This document shows, one piece after another, positions 8,457 to 16,385 of a DNA stretch of 41,374 nucleotides. This stretch comes from Lachnospiraceae bacterium (lineage in GTDB: Bacteria; Bacillota; Clostridia; Lachnospirales; Lachnospiraceae). Numbering within the stretch: the first letter of the stretch is position 1; the number at the start of each line of letters is the position of its first letter. The notes beneath the pieces are model-generated. The model was not told the DNA's origin. It saw nothing but the letters and a program-made list of their open reading frames with translations, and made no database searches. A program made the translations under genes and the position numbers. The stretch lies in assembly GCA_029068555.1 (NCBI GenBank), contig JAIECJ010000012.1, positions 1-41,374 on the forward strand, read 5' to 3'.

Positions 8457-9338
8457 ATGAATTTTTTGAATAAAATGGAGAGAAAGTTTGGAAAATATGC
8501 GATACCGAATCTTTCCCTGTATCTGATACTGGGGTATGTGCTTGGATATATACTGGATTTTATTAGTCCGTCAGTCGTGGAGTTTCTGACACTGAATCCG
8601 TATCTGATACTTCATGGTCAGATTTGGAGGCTTGTCACATGGATTATTATACCGCCGTCAAGATTTGACCTGTTTACTCTTGTTATGTTGATGTTTTATT
8701 ACTCGGTGGGAACAAATCTTGAGAGGACATGGGGAATTTTTCATTATAATGTTTATCTTTTCATGGGTATGATTTTTACGATACTCGGAAGTTTCATGGT
8801 TATGGCATTAAGCTATGTTCCAGTGTTCAATATATACATGGCAAGAGAAGTTTACGGTGAGATGGCATATTTCCAGAATGTGTCATACAGCTTCAGCACT
8901 TATTTTGTAAATATGTCCATTTTTCTGGGATTTGCGGCTACATTTCCAGATGTACAGGTATTGCTGATGTTTATAATTCCCATAAAAGTCAAATGGATGG
9001 GAATAGCATATGGGGTGCTTCTTGCGGTACAGTTTTTGCAGGGGAATATCAGTTCGAAAATTGTTATCGGGGCGTCGCTCCTTAATTTTGTGGTTTTCTT
9101 CCTGATGACAAGAAGTGGGGTAGGGATGCGCATTTCACCGCGCCAGGTAAAAAGACGGCATGATTACAATAGGGAAGTGAAACGTGCGAAGCCTGCGAAT
9201 GTAGCGAAGCATAAGTGTGCGATCTGTGGTAAGAATAGTGAAGACAATCCCGAGGTGCAGTTCCGGTTCTGCTCTAAATGCAATGGAAATTATGAATATT
9301 GCCAGGATCATCTTTTTACCCATACACATGTAAAATAA
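8457..9338 (+). CDS. Rhomboid-like membrane protein lacking the catalytic motif, with C-terminal zinc ribbon
   Basis: 293 residues with about six hydrophobic segments between residues 15 and 225. The rhomboid hallmark after helix 1, GQIWRLVTWIIIPPS, is present, and a later segment (FATFPDVQVLLMFIIPIKVKWMG-like, near residues 160-185) follows the layout of bacterial rhomboid homologues. The helix-4 GxSG serine motif is missing: the equivalent region reads YFVNMSIFLGFAATFPD, so proteolysis is unlikely. The cytoplasmic tail (about 230-293) is basic, then has paired cysteines CAICGK and CSKC plus CQDH and a final THTH, a zinc-ribbon-like arrangement. A pseudo-rhomboid role in membrane protein handling is an inference. 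The stop codon directly abuts a mobile-element end at 9339. Confidence 0.8.
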   Translation: MNFLNKMERKFGKYAIPNLSLYLILGYVLGYILDFISPSVVEFLTLNPYLILHGQIWRLVTWIIIPPSRFDLFTLVMLMFYYSVGTNLERTWGIFHYNVYLFMGMIFTILGSFMVMALSYVPVFNIYMAREVYGEMAYFQNVSYSFSTYFVNMSIFLGFAATFPDVQVLLMFIIPIKVKWMGIAYGVLLAVQFLQGNISSKIVIGASLLNFVVFFLMTRSGVGMRISPRQVKRRHDYNREVKRAKPANVAKHKCAICGKNSEDNPEVQFRFCSKCNGNYEYCQDHLFTHTHVK

Positions 9339-9365
9339 CAGAAAGCATTTTTCAAACACGCTCTA
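9339..9365. mobile_element. Solo right end of the miniature element
   Basis: CAGAAAGCATTTTTCAAACA followed by CGCTCTA is the right terminal repeat of the same element family. It abuts the left end of the next copy with one shared TA (9364-9365), together forming a 52-base near-perfect palindrome (9339-9390, three mismatches per arm). As RNA this would make a strong hairpin just after the rhomboid-like stop codon and could help terminate transcription. Confidence 0.65.
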
Positions 9366-9527
9366 GAGCGTGTTTGAAAAATCATTCCTGCCATCTATAC
9401 GCCCCACTTTGCGTGATATTTGCACCAAATTCAGGTTACATAGCCCGCTATGCGCCCTTCATTTGGCACAAATCTCCCACAAATTGTGACGCACATCTGG
9501 CAGAAAGCATTTTTCGAACACGCTCTA
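9364..9527. mobile_element. Miniature inverted-repeat element, 164 bp, fullest copy
   Basis: Terminal inverted repeats of about 30 bp with few mismatches: left TAGAGCGTGTTTGAAAAATC... to CTGCCA at 9392, right TGGCAGAAAGCATTTTTCGA... to CGCTCTA at 9527. The ends are TA, as in the other copies. The interior is itself an imperfect inverted repeat (ATTTGCACCAAAT at 9418-9430 against ATTTGGCACAAAT at 9460-9472), so the whole element can fold into one long hairpin. It encodes nothing. The TA ends fit a non-autonomous element mobilised by an IS630/Tc1-type transposase encoded elsewhere; that is inference. Confidence 0.75.
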
Positions 9528-9566
9528 GTACGAATTTATGGGAGACATAAGGAACGGGGGATAAGT

Positions 9567-10310
9567 ATGGAATTAAATCAGACGAATTTTGCGATTATTC
9601 TAGAGCACTTGAAGGAAACTGCAAGATTTCAGGGAAATATGCTTACCAGCGCTGAGATAAGCGAGGCATTTGGTGAATGGAAGCTTGGGGAGACACAGTT
9701 TTCGCTAATACATGAGTATTTTAATAAAAATCATATAGGCATCGACGAGCCAGGGGATGCAGAAGAAAATTTATCGGGTGATGATGTGAATTTTCTTGAG
9801 ATGTACCTTGAGGAATTAAAAGAGCTTCCAGACGCATCAGACGGTGAAAAAAGGGCTGTGATGATGTCTGCACTTGCTGGTGACGGTTCTGCACAGGCAA
9901 GACTCGTCGAGATATTTTTGCCGCAGGTAGTGGAAATCTCAAAGCTTTATGCAGGGCAGGGCGCACTGATAGAGGACTTAATTGGAGAGGGAAATGTTGC
10001 GGCGGCTTCGGCAGTGACAATGCTGGAATGTGTAGAAAGTATTGAGGAGGTTGAAGGATTTATCGGGCGCATGATTATGGATGCAATGGAGGAATTTATC
10101 CGGGAGGATTCGGACAGCCATCAAATAGATGAAAACGTACTTGGCAGGGTTAATGATGTAAATGACAAGGCAAAAGAGCTCTATGACAGTTTTCTTAGAA
10201 AGGTAACGGTGAAGGAAGTGGCAAAGGAACTCGGAATTGCTGAGGAAAAAGTAAGGGAGGCAGTTAAATTTTCGGCGAATCATATTGATTATATCGAGAG
10301 TGAAGAGTGA
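9567..10310 (+). CDS. Degenerate sigma-70-like protein (region 1.1 and partial region 2)
   Basis: 247 residues from the ATG at 9567, behind AAGGAACGGGGG; upstream in-frame codons run back into the mobile element and are discarded. Residues about 25-60 (LTSAEISEAFGEWKLGETQ) resemble the N-terminal region 1.1 fold of primary sigma factors. Residues about 72-155 follow a region 1.2/2.1-2.2 pattern: FLEMYLEELKELP, a K/R-AxxGDGSAQARLVEIFLPQVV segment, then YAGQGALIEDLIGEGNVA. The aromatic region 2.3-2.4 needed to melt and read the -10 is not recognisable, nor is a full region 4; a short helix-turn-helix-like stretch (VTVKEVAKELGIAEEKVREA) lies near the end. The protein is acidic. It may bind RNA polymerase without acting as a normal sigma; the role is unknown. 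It is coupled to the next gene. Confidence 0.75.
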   Translation: MELNQTNFAIILEHLKETARFQGNMLTSAEISEAFGEWKLGETQFSLIHEYFNKNHIGIDEPGDAEENLSGDDVNFLEMYLEELKELPDASDGEKRAVMMSALAGDGSAQARLVEIFLPQVVEISKLYAGQGALIEDLIGEGNVAAASAVTMLECVESIEEVEGFIGRMIMDAMEEFIREDSDSHQIDENVLGRVNDVNDKAKELYDSFLRKVTVKEVAKELGIAEEKVREAVKFSANHIDYIESEE

Positions 10311-10312
10311 GT

Positions 10313-10738
10313 ATGGAAATACAAAACAATGACGATTTCAAATACGTTATACAAGATACTGGCTGTGTGTATTTTGGCAGAGAGCTGACCTATGATGAAG
10401 TGATGAATAGGAATGATGTGCCCTTTAAATTCAAGGCAGTTATCAACGCCCATATAGCAAGGGATACCAGCCTTGACAGCAGGATGACAGATCATATTTT
10501 AAAAATGACAGAAGAAGCGTTTTCCTTCCGCATTTATGAACAACTTAGGCTGACAATCAGAATTTGTTACAAGGAGCAGAAACGCTGCATTAACGGAAAA
10601 ACAAGGGACAAGTGGGTTCACAAGTCATGCCTGCTCAGACAGTTTTGCGGTGAGTATCGCGATAAGGTGAATGGGGGCAGTGTGATGATAGAGGAGATTT
10701 CCATATCAAAGCTGGCACTCATGGCGTTCAGTGTCTAG
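10313..10738 (+). CDS. Hypothetical protein coupled to the sigma-like gene
   Basis: 141 residues from the ATG at 10313; a GTG at 10307 overlapping the upstream TGA is an alternative that adds two residues. The tight junction indicates co-translation with the sigma-like gene. The family is not recognised. It is a soluble, mixed-charge protein with several cysteines (DTGCVYFG, RICYKEQKRC, SCLLRQFC) but no clear metal motif and no membrane segment. The stop codon TAG (10736-10738) is formed by the first bases of the miniature element at 10736-10760, so the original C-terminus may have been longer. The ending LALMAFSV is plausible but cannot be checked here. Confidence 0.7.
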   Translation: MEIQNNDDFKYVIQDTGCVYFGRELTYDEVMNRNDVPFKFKAVINAHIARDTSLDSRMTDHILKMTEEAFSFRIYEQLRLTIRICYKEQKRCINGKTRDKWVHKSCLLRQFCGEYRDKVNGGSVMIEEISISKLALMAFSV

Positions 10739-10760
10739 AGCGTGTTTGAAAAATGCTCTA
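10736..10760. mobile_element. 25-bp remnant of the miniature element
   Basis: TAGAGCGTGTTTGAAAAATG followed by CTCTA: the left terminal repeat joined to a 6-base inverted end (TAGAGC and GCTCTA), again with TA at both edges. It is the smallest member of the family seen here. It overlaps the stop codon of the upstream gene and lies 41 bases before the M16C peptidase start. Confidence 0.6.
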
Positions 10761-10801
10761 ATACAAAAATAATTATTTAAAATCAGATAGAGGAGAATGA
10801 A

Positions 10802-13729
10802 ATGAAAAAAATTGAGGAATTAAAGGCGTATGAAGTGATCGAGAAAAGACAGATTGATGATATCGGTTCTATGAGCTGGCTTTTACGGCATAAAAAAACA
10901 GGGGCAAGAATCGCGCTTCTGAGCAATGATGATGAAAATAAGGTATTTTATATTGGATTTCGCACACCGCCGACAGACTCCACAGGTGTTCCGCATATTA
11001 TAGAACATACAGTACTGTGTGGTTCCAGAGATTTTCCGGTGAAAGATCCGTTTGTGGAACTCGTCAAGGGTTCGTTAAATACTTTTTTAAATGCCATGAC
11101 TTATAGCGACAAAACTGTATATCCTGTTGCGAGCTGCAATGATAAGGATTTCCAGAATCTGATGCATGTGTATCTGGATGCAGTATTTTATCCAAACATA
11201 TACAATGAGGAGAAAATTTTCAGGCAGGAGGGATGGCATTATGAGATGGATGACGAGAACAGTCCAGTCACAATCAATGGTGTTGTTTACAATGAAATGA
11301 AAGGTGCATTTTCTTCACCGGATGATGTAAATGACAGGGAAGTTGTCAACTCGCTGTTTCCTGACACTGCATATGGAGTGGAGTCAGGCGGAGACCCCAA
11401 GGTAATCCCTGAACTCACATATGAACAGTTCCTCGAATTTCACGGAAGATATTATCATCCGTCAAACAGCTATATTTATCTGTATGGCAATATGGATATG
11501 GCAGAAAAGCTTGAGTGGATAGATGAAAAATATCTTAGTCAGTTCGATAAGATTGAGATTGATTCGTCGTTAAAGATGCAGAAGGCATTTGCGAAACCTG
11601 CCATGATTTACAAGGAATATCCCATAATGGAAGGGGAGTCTACGGAAAATAACACATATCTTTCATATAATACAGTAGTGGGGACAAGTCTGGACAAGGA
11701 GCTTTATTATGCAATGCAGATACTTGAATATGCTATATGTTCTGCTTCAGCGGCACCCTTAAAGCTTGCACTGATACACAAAAATATTGGTACAGAGGTG
11801 TATACAGTGTATGATAATGGTATTTACCAGCCATATTTCTCGATTGTTGCAAAGAATGCAGATGTCTCGCAGCGAGATGCGTTCGTTGCGACTGTGGAGA
11901 GTGAGCTTTCCCGCATTGTAAAAGAAGGTATAGATAAGAAATCACTGCTTGCAGGTTTGAATTATTATGAATTTAGATACAGGGAGGCGGATTTTGGCTC
12001 CTATCCCAAGGGACTTATATATGGACTTCAGATGTTTGACTCGTGGCTTTATGATGATAATATGCCATTTGATATGATTGAGGCGGTTGAAGTTTTTAAA
12101 GACTTAAAGAAAAAAATTGACACAGATTATTATGAAAAACTGATAGAGAAATATCTGATTAATAATCAGCACAAATCTGTTGTTGTCGTGGCGCCAAAAG
12201 AGGGACTGGCTGCAAAGGAGGAGAAAGAGCTTGCCGAACAGCTTGCCGCATACAAGGCTGGGATGACTGCAGATGAAGTAAAGCGGATTGTAGATGATAC
12301 GAAGGCGCTGCATGCGTTTCAGGATGCAGAGGATGCGCCGGAGGATATTGCCAGGATACCAGTGCTGACAAGAGATGATATCAAAAAGGAAGAGGAAGGT
12401 TTTGTCAACGATATGCGCAGCATCGGTGACACAAAGGTTCTGTTCCATGATGTCCAGACAAATGGGATTGCTTATATTAAGCTGATATTTGACGCTGGCA
12501 GCATACCTGCTGATTTGTTTGCCTATATTGGGATTCTGAAAAATGTACTTGGTTTTGTAGATACAGACAAATATAGCTTTGGGGAACTTTTCAACGAGAT
12601 GAATATTCATACGGGTGGGATAGGAGGTACAGTCAATACCTATGTAAATGCAAAGAAGCTTGAAGAGTACAAGCTTACCTTTGAGATGAAGACGAAAGCA
12701 ATGTATGAGGAGCTTCCTGCAGCGTTTGATATTATTACAGAGATTATGACGGCATCAAAGTTTGATGATGAGAGCAGGATTCTTGAGATCCTTGAAGAAT
12801 TGAAATCAAGGCTGCAGGCAAATATGACATCGGCAGGTCATACAGTGGCAGCAGTCCGGGCAATGGCGTATTTTAGTGAGACAGCGCAAGTGTCGGAACT
12901 TGCGAGCGGACTTCCCTGCTATCGTATATTGGAGAAATACACAGCTGATTTTGAAGCAAAGAAGGGCGAACTGTTACAGAAGCTTTCGGAGCTTGCCAAA
13001 TGCGTTTTCCGACCGGAAAACCTTATGGTAGACATTACTGCAAGTGAGGAAGGATTTGAAAGAATAAAAGATCTTGTCCCGAAAATGAAAGCAAAATTAT
13101 TTACGGAACCAGTGAAAAAAGAACAATTTAAACTCATGCCTGAAAAGAGAAATGAGGGCTTTTCTACATCGGCACAGGTACAATATGTGTGCAGGGCAGG
13201 CAATTTTACCACAAATACAGATTATGAATATACTGGGGCATTAAAGGTACTAAAAGTAATACTTGGCTATGATTATTTGTGGCTTAATGTGCGCGTAAAA
13301 GGCGGAGCATATGGCTGTATGTGCAATTTTGGAAAGACGGGAGACAGTTATCTTGTCTCTTACAGGGATCCAAACCTCAGGAAGACGATTGACGTTTTTG
13401 AGAAGACAAGTAATTTCCTGAGGGAATTTACGGTTGACGAACGGACAATGACTAAATACATTATAGGAGCCATAAGCGACATGGATGTTCCGTTGACACC
13501 CGCTGGAAGAGGCGCACGCTCGTCGTCAGCCTACTTGACAAACACTGATTTTGCAGAAGTGCAGAAAGAGCGTGATGAGGTGCTTTCGTGCAGCCAGGAG
13601 GATATCAGAGCACTTGCGGGCTATCTTGATGCCATTATAGGGCAGGAGGCTGTGTGTGTTGTAGGTAACAGCCAGTCGATAGAGGAAAATAAAGAGATAT
13701 TTATGAATGTAGAGAACCTTTTTCGTTAG
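10802..13729 (+). CDS. M16C (presequence protease / insulinase-family) zinc metallopeptidase
   Basis: 975 residues, the length typical of the single-chain M16C family. The inverted zinc motif HxxEH is H65-I-I-E68-H69 (TGVPHIIEHTVLCGS), followed by the family's FPVKDPFVELVKGSLNTFLNAMTY signature and the downstream glutamate region NGVVYNEMKGAFSS that supplies the third ligand. The C-terminal half (from about residue 520) is the non-catalytic repeat that closes the peptide chamber, including the conserved VKGGAYGC. There is no signal peptide, so the enzyme should be cytoplasmic, degrading oligopeptides. AGGAGA just before the ATG fixes the start. The gene begins 41 bases after a mobile-element remnant; its promoter is not obvious. 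Confidence 0.95.
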   Translation: MKKIEELKAYEVIEKRQIDDIGSMSWLLRHKKTGARIALLSNDDENKVFYIGFRTPPTDSTGVPHIIEHTVLCGSRDFPVKDPFVELVKGSLNTFLNAMTYSDKTVYPVASCNDKDFQNLMHVYLDAVFYPNIYNEEKIFRQEGWHYEMDDENSPVTINGVVYNEMKGAFSSPDDVNDREVVNSLFPDTAYGVESGGDPKVIPELTYEQFLEFHGRYYHPSNSYIYLYGNMDMAEKLEWIDEKYLSQFDKIEIDSSLKMQKAFAKPAMIYKEYPIMEGESTENNTYLSYNTVVGTSLDKELYYAMQILEYAICSASAAPLKLALIHKNIGTEVYTVYDNGIYQPYFSIVAKNADVSQRDAFVATVESELSRIVKEGIDKKSLLAGLNYYEFRYREADFGSYPKGLIYGLQMFDSWLYDDNMPFDMIEAVEVFKDLKKKIDTDYYEKLIEKYLINNQHKSVVVVAPKEGLAAKEEKELAEQLAAYKAGMTADEVKRIVDDTKALHAFQDAEDAPEDIARIPVLTRDDIKKEEEGFVNDMRSIGDTKVLFHDVQTNGIAYIKLIFDAGSIPADLFAYIGILKNVLGFVDTDKYSFGELFNEMNIHTGGIGGTVNTYVNAKKLEEYKLTFEMKTKAMYEELPAAFDIITEIMTASKFDDESRILEILEELKSRLQANMTSAGHTVAAVRAMAYFSETAQVSELASGLPCYRILEKYTADFEAKKGELLQKLSELAKCVFRPENLMVDITASEEGFERIKDLVPKMKAKLFTEPVKKEQFKLMPEKRNEGFSTSAQVQYVCRAGNFTTNTDYEYTGALKVLKVILGYDYLWLNVRVKGGAYGCMCNFGKTGDSYLVSYRDPNLRKTIDVFEKTSNFLREFTVDERTMTKYIIGAISDMDVPLTPAGRGARSSSAYLTNTDFAEVQKERDEVLSCSQEDIRALAGYLDAIIGQEAVCVVGNSQSIEENKEIFMNVENLFR

Positions 13730-13730
13730 T

Positions 13731-13754
13731 AAACGCCTTTTTGCAGGGCGTTTT
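13731..13754 (+). terminator. Weak intrinsic terminator after the M16C peptidase
   Basis: AAACGCC (13731-13737), 9-base loop, GGCGTTT (13747-13753), ending in a short T-run. Only 7 bp of stem, so some read-through into era is likely. Confidence 0.5.
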
Positions 13755-13795
13755 GAAGCACAATATCAGAAATGTAATGTAGAACGGAGATAAGA

Positions 13796-14698
13796 ATGAA
13801 CGAAAAATACAAATCAGGTTTTGCAGCACTGATAGGCAGACCAAATGTAGGAAAATCAACACTGATGAACTGCCTGATTGGACAAAAGATAGCAATAACC
13901 TCCAAAAAGCCGCAGACCACACGAAACCGTATACAGACTGTATATACATCTGACGAGGGACAGATCGTGTTTGTGGATACGCCTGGGATTCACAAAGCAA
14001 AGAATAAACTTGGCAGTTATATGGTCAATGTGGCGGAGCATAGCCTGCGTGAGGTAGATGTCATACTGTGGCTTGTGGAGCCGACAGACTATATTGGTGC
14101 AGGTGAGCAGCACATAATAGAGCAGCTGAAAAAAGTAAAGATTCCGATTATTTTAGTAATCAATAAGATAGACACTGTGAAAAAAGAACAGCTTCTCGGA
14201 TATATTGACACTTATAGGAAGGAGCTTGATTTTGCAGAGGTTGTTCCTGTGTCCGCACTCAAAAGTGATAACACGGATGTTTTGATAGAGCAGATTATGA
14301 AGTATCTGCCTTACGGACCGGCATTTTATGATGAGGATACGATAACCGATCAGCCTACCAGACAGATTGTGGCGGAACTTATCAGGGAAAAAGTGCTTAG
14401 AAGCATTGACGAGGAGATTCCGCATGGTGTGGCTGTGACAATTGAGTCCATGAAATATAGAAAAAAGATTGTGGATATTGATGCTTCGATTATCTGTGAA
14501 CGGGATTCACACAAGGGAATTATTATCGGAAAGGGCGGTTCCATGCTCAAGAAAATTGGTTCCATGGCGCGCCCTGAGATTGAGGATTTACTGGAACAGC
14601 ATGTCAATCTGCAGTTGTGGGTGAAGGTCAAAAAAGACTGGCGTGACAGTGATTTCCTTATAAAGAATTTTGGCTATGACCCCAAAGATAATGAATAA
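13796..14698 (+). CDS. era: GTPase Era
   Basis: 300-residue ribosome-assembly GTPase that binds the 3' end of 16S rRNA in the 30S subunit. The N-terminal GTPase domain shows G1 GRPNVGKS (14-21), the switch region KKPQTTRNRI, G3 DTPGIHKAK, and G4 NKID. The C-terminal KH domain contains the Era-specific GIIIGKGGSMLKKIG loop and ends with the conserved VKVKKDWRDSDFLIKNFGY. GGAGATAAGA before the ATG fixes the start. It is followed by yqzL and recO, the standard Firmicutes order. Confidence 0.98.
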   Translation: MNEKYKSGFAALIGRPNVGKSTLMNCLIGQKIAITSKKPQTTRNRIQTVYTSDEGQIVFVDTPGIHKAKNKLGSYMVNVAEHSLREVDVILWLVEPTDYIGAGEQHIIEQLKKVKIPIILVINKIDTVKKEQLLGYIDTYRKELDFAEVVPVSALKSDNTDVLIEQIMKYLPYGPAFYDEDTITDQPTRQIVAELIREKVLRSIDEEIPHGVAVTIESMKYRKKIVDIDASIICERDSHKGIIIGKGGSMLKKIGSMARPEIEDLLEQHVNLQLWVKVKKDWRDSDFLIKNFGYDPKDNE

Positions 14699-14731
14699 AA
14701 TTGTCCTATAAGCACACCCTATTCTTGAATA

Positions 14732-14760
14732 CAGATTGAAAATTTATCATTTTTAATCTG
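14732..14760 (+). other. Hairpin between era and yqzL
   Basis: CAGATTGAAAAT (14732-14743) pairs with ATTTTTAATCTG (14749-14760), 12 bp with one G-U pair and loop TTATC. There is no following U-tract; it may partially terminate transcription or protect the upstream mRNA end. Confidence 0.45.
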
Positions 14761-14794
14761 CATAGCATGCAAAACAGAAAGGGCAGGGACGTAA

Positions 14795-14974
14795 ATGCAC
14801 GAGGATGGATGGAGCCGGTTTATGCAGACGGGACAGGTACACGATTATCTGGCTTACAAGGGGCATCCTGATATGGAAAAAGCCGAGAGTAAGGCAGGAG
14901 AGATACATGAGTATGGGGACACAGGATTTTGTAATACTGACAGGGATGATTATAAAAGCAGAACCCTTGGGTGA
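14795..14974 (+). CDS. yqzL: YqzL-like small protein between era and recO
   Basis: 59 residues (MHEDGWSRFMQTGQVHDYL...), a frame different from recO. The pattern W-x-x-F-x-x-TG-x-V-x-x-YL-x-YK over residues 6-22 matches the short YqzL family, which sits in exactly this place between era and recO in Bacillus and relatives. AAAGGGCAGGGA lies just upstream. The C-terminal 23 codons overlap the start of recO by 68 bases; this tail (from about residue 36) is unlike YqzL and may be a lineage extension. Function is unknown; the overlap implies translational coupling to recO. Confidence 0.7.
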   Translation: MHEDGWSRFMQTGQVHDYLAYKGHPDMEKAESKAGEIHEYGDTGFCNTDRDDYKSRTLG

Positions 14975-15569
14975 ATACGACAGGAGAGTGGTAATTCTCA
15001 CGAAAGAAAGGGGGAAAATATCGGCCTTTGCCAGGGGCTCAAGGAGACCCGGCAACAGGCTGATGGCGCCTACCAATCCGTTTTCTTTTGGGCAGTTTAA
15101 ATTGTATGCGGGCAGAAGTTCTTACAATATGCTGGATGCAGATATATCCAACTATTTTGAGGAGCTCAGGCAGGATTTTGCCGGTGCGTATTATGGAATG
15201 TATTTTTTAGAAATATGTGATTATTATGCGAGGGAAAATAATGACGAAACGGGCATGCTGAAACTTCTGTATCAGTCGCTCAGGGCGTTGGCAGCGTCTA
15301 ATTTTGAGAATAAACTTGTGCGGTATATATTTGAGATAAAGTCCATTATGTTAAACGGAGAGTTTCCAGGCATAAATCAGAAAGACAAGCTTATGGAATC
15401 GACGGTTTATACGATTGATTACATAGTAAAAACACCTGCTGAAAAGCTTTTTTCGTTTCAGGTAAGGCCTGAAGTTTTGAATGAATTGGGGATTTTTAGT
15501 GGGAAGATATGCAAAAGAATGATCGATAAGAATTTTAAAAGTCTTGAAATACTTGAAAATATTGATTAA
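14907..15569 (+). CDS. recO: DNA repair protein RecO
   Basis: 220 residues from the ATG at 14907, placed by AGGAG at 14896-14900; an in-frame ATG at 14805 would add 34 residues that do not look like RecO and belong to the overlapping yqzL region. The N-terminal OB fold is clear (TGMIIKAEPLGEYDRRVVILTKERGKISAFARGSRRP), followed by the helical domain. RecO loads RecA at gaps with RecR and RecF. The zinc-finger cysteines found in some RecO proteins are not visible; only isolated cysteines are present, and the protein is somewhat shorter than the Bacillus form. A promoter for the next gene overlaps its 3' end. Confidence 0.93.
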   Translation: MSMGTQDFVILTGMIIKAEPLGEYDRRVVILTKERGKISAFARGSRRPGNRLMAPTNPFSFGQFKLYAGRSSYNMLDADISNYFEELRQDFAGAYYGMYFLEICDYYARENNDETGMLKLLYQSLRALAASNFENKLVRYIFEIKSIMLNGEFPGINQKDKLMESTVYTIDYIVKTPAEKLFSFQVRPEVLNELGIFSGKICKRMIDKNFKSLEILENID

Positions 15570-15581
15570 GTTGTTTATAAT
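15553..15581 (+). promoter_or_regulatory. Promoter for the lipoprotein (and glyQS)
   Basis: TTGAAA (15553-15558), 17-base spacer, TATAAT (15576-15581), overlapping the recO stop region. It gives a leader of about 100 bases to the lipoprotein start. Confidence 0.6.
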
Positions 15582-15689
15582 AAGACGCAGAACTTTTGAA
15601 AAATTTAATATTTTGTGATTGTTTAGTGATCTAAGGTGCTATTTTTTCTGGATTTGGACAATTACATTGGTATGGATATGGAGATGAAA

Positions 15690-16343
15690 ATGAAGAAATC
15701 TATGAGGGCAGGGAAAACTTTATTTCTGATAGTTTGCTTTTGGGTGATGGGGATAACGGCATGTGGTGAAAAAACGCAGGAAAGTGCGGGGGAGGAATCT
15801 GCAGTGTCATCCATTTCGGTCAACAAAGATGGAAGTATATCAAGCAGGATTGTTGAGGATTTTCGTGAGAGCTATTATGATGCCGGTGGGCTAAAATCCA
15901 TGATTGAGTCTGCAATTGCTGACTATAAGGTACAGGATAGTACGGCACAGGTAACGTTAAAAAAATGTGAAGCTTCGGATGGCAGTGTAAACGTTCTTAT
16001 GGAGTTTGCCGATTATAAATCTTATTCAGGATTTAACGGAGAGGACTTTTTTGCAGGGACAATACAGGCGGCGAATCAGGCAGGATTTGACCTGAATGTC
16101 ACTTTGCAGGCAGTATCTGACAACGCTGATTTAACAAGTGTTTCCAAACCGGAACTTCTGGGAATGGGTGACAGCCATATTGTTATCCTTGAGGCGGCAG
16201 AGACTGACGGCGCAGAGGTACAGTCGATTCGCATTAATTGCTTTGATGAGATTCTGTATGCTGGCGAGGGTATTACGGCTGTAGGAAAAAAGAGTGCAGA
16301 TGTGACACTTTCCAGCGGATATGGAATTATTGTATTTAAATAA
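15690..16343 (+). CDS. Putative lipoprotein of unknown function
   Basis: 217 residues from the ATG at 15690, chosen because GGAG (15680-15683) is 6 bases away and the signal peptide then starts MKKSMRAGKTLFL; earlier in-frame GTG and ATG codons at 15636-15684 are less well placed. The signal peptide ends in a lipobox, GITAC, with C25 as the predicted lipidated residue, so the mature protein should be anchored to the outer face of the membrane. The mature part has a small acidic/serine linker, then an alpha/beta domain without a recognised family. It is followed 42 bases later by glyQS and may share its transcript. Confidence 0.8.
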   Translation: MKKSMRAGKTLFLIVCFWVMGITACGEKTQESAGEESAVSSISVNKDGSISSRIVEDFRESYYDAGGLKSMIESAIADYKVQDSTAQVTLKKCEASDGSVNVLMEFADYKSYSGFNGEDFFAGTIQAANQAGFDLNVTLQAVSDNADLTSVSKPELLGMGDSHIVILEAAETDGAEVQSIRINCFDEILYAGEGITAVGKKSADVTLSSGYGIIVFK

Positions 16344-16385
16344 ATTGGTGAGAGTAAAAAAATAAAATAGTTAGGAGAGCACGAA

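Noticed and set aside
9450-9566. N-terminal extension of the sigma-like protein
   Set aside because: The extra codons lie within the 164-bp miniature element and its flank; the ATG at 9567 has a proper ribosome site.
8045-10800. Prophage, integrative element or toxin-antitoxin locus in the accessory pocket
   Set aside because: No integrase, transposase, phage structural gene or recognisable toxin or antitoxin is present; only miniature elements without coding capacity.
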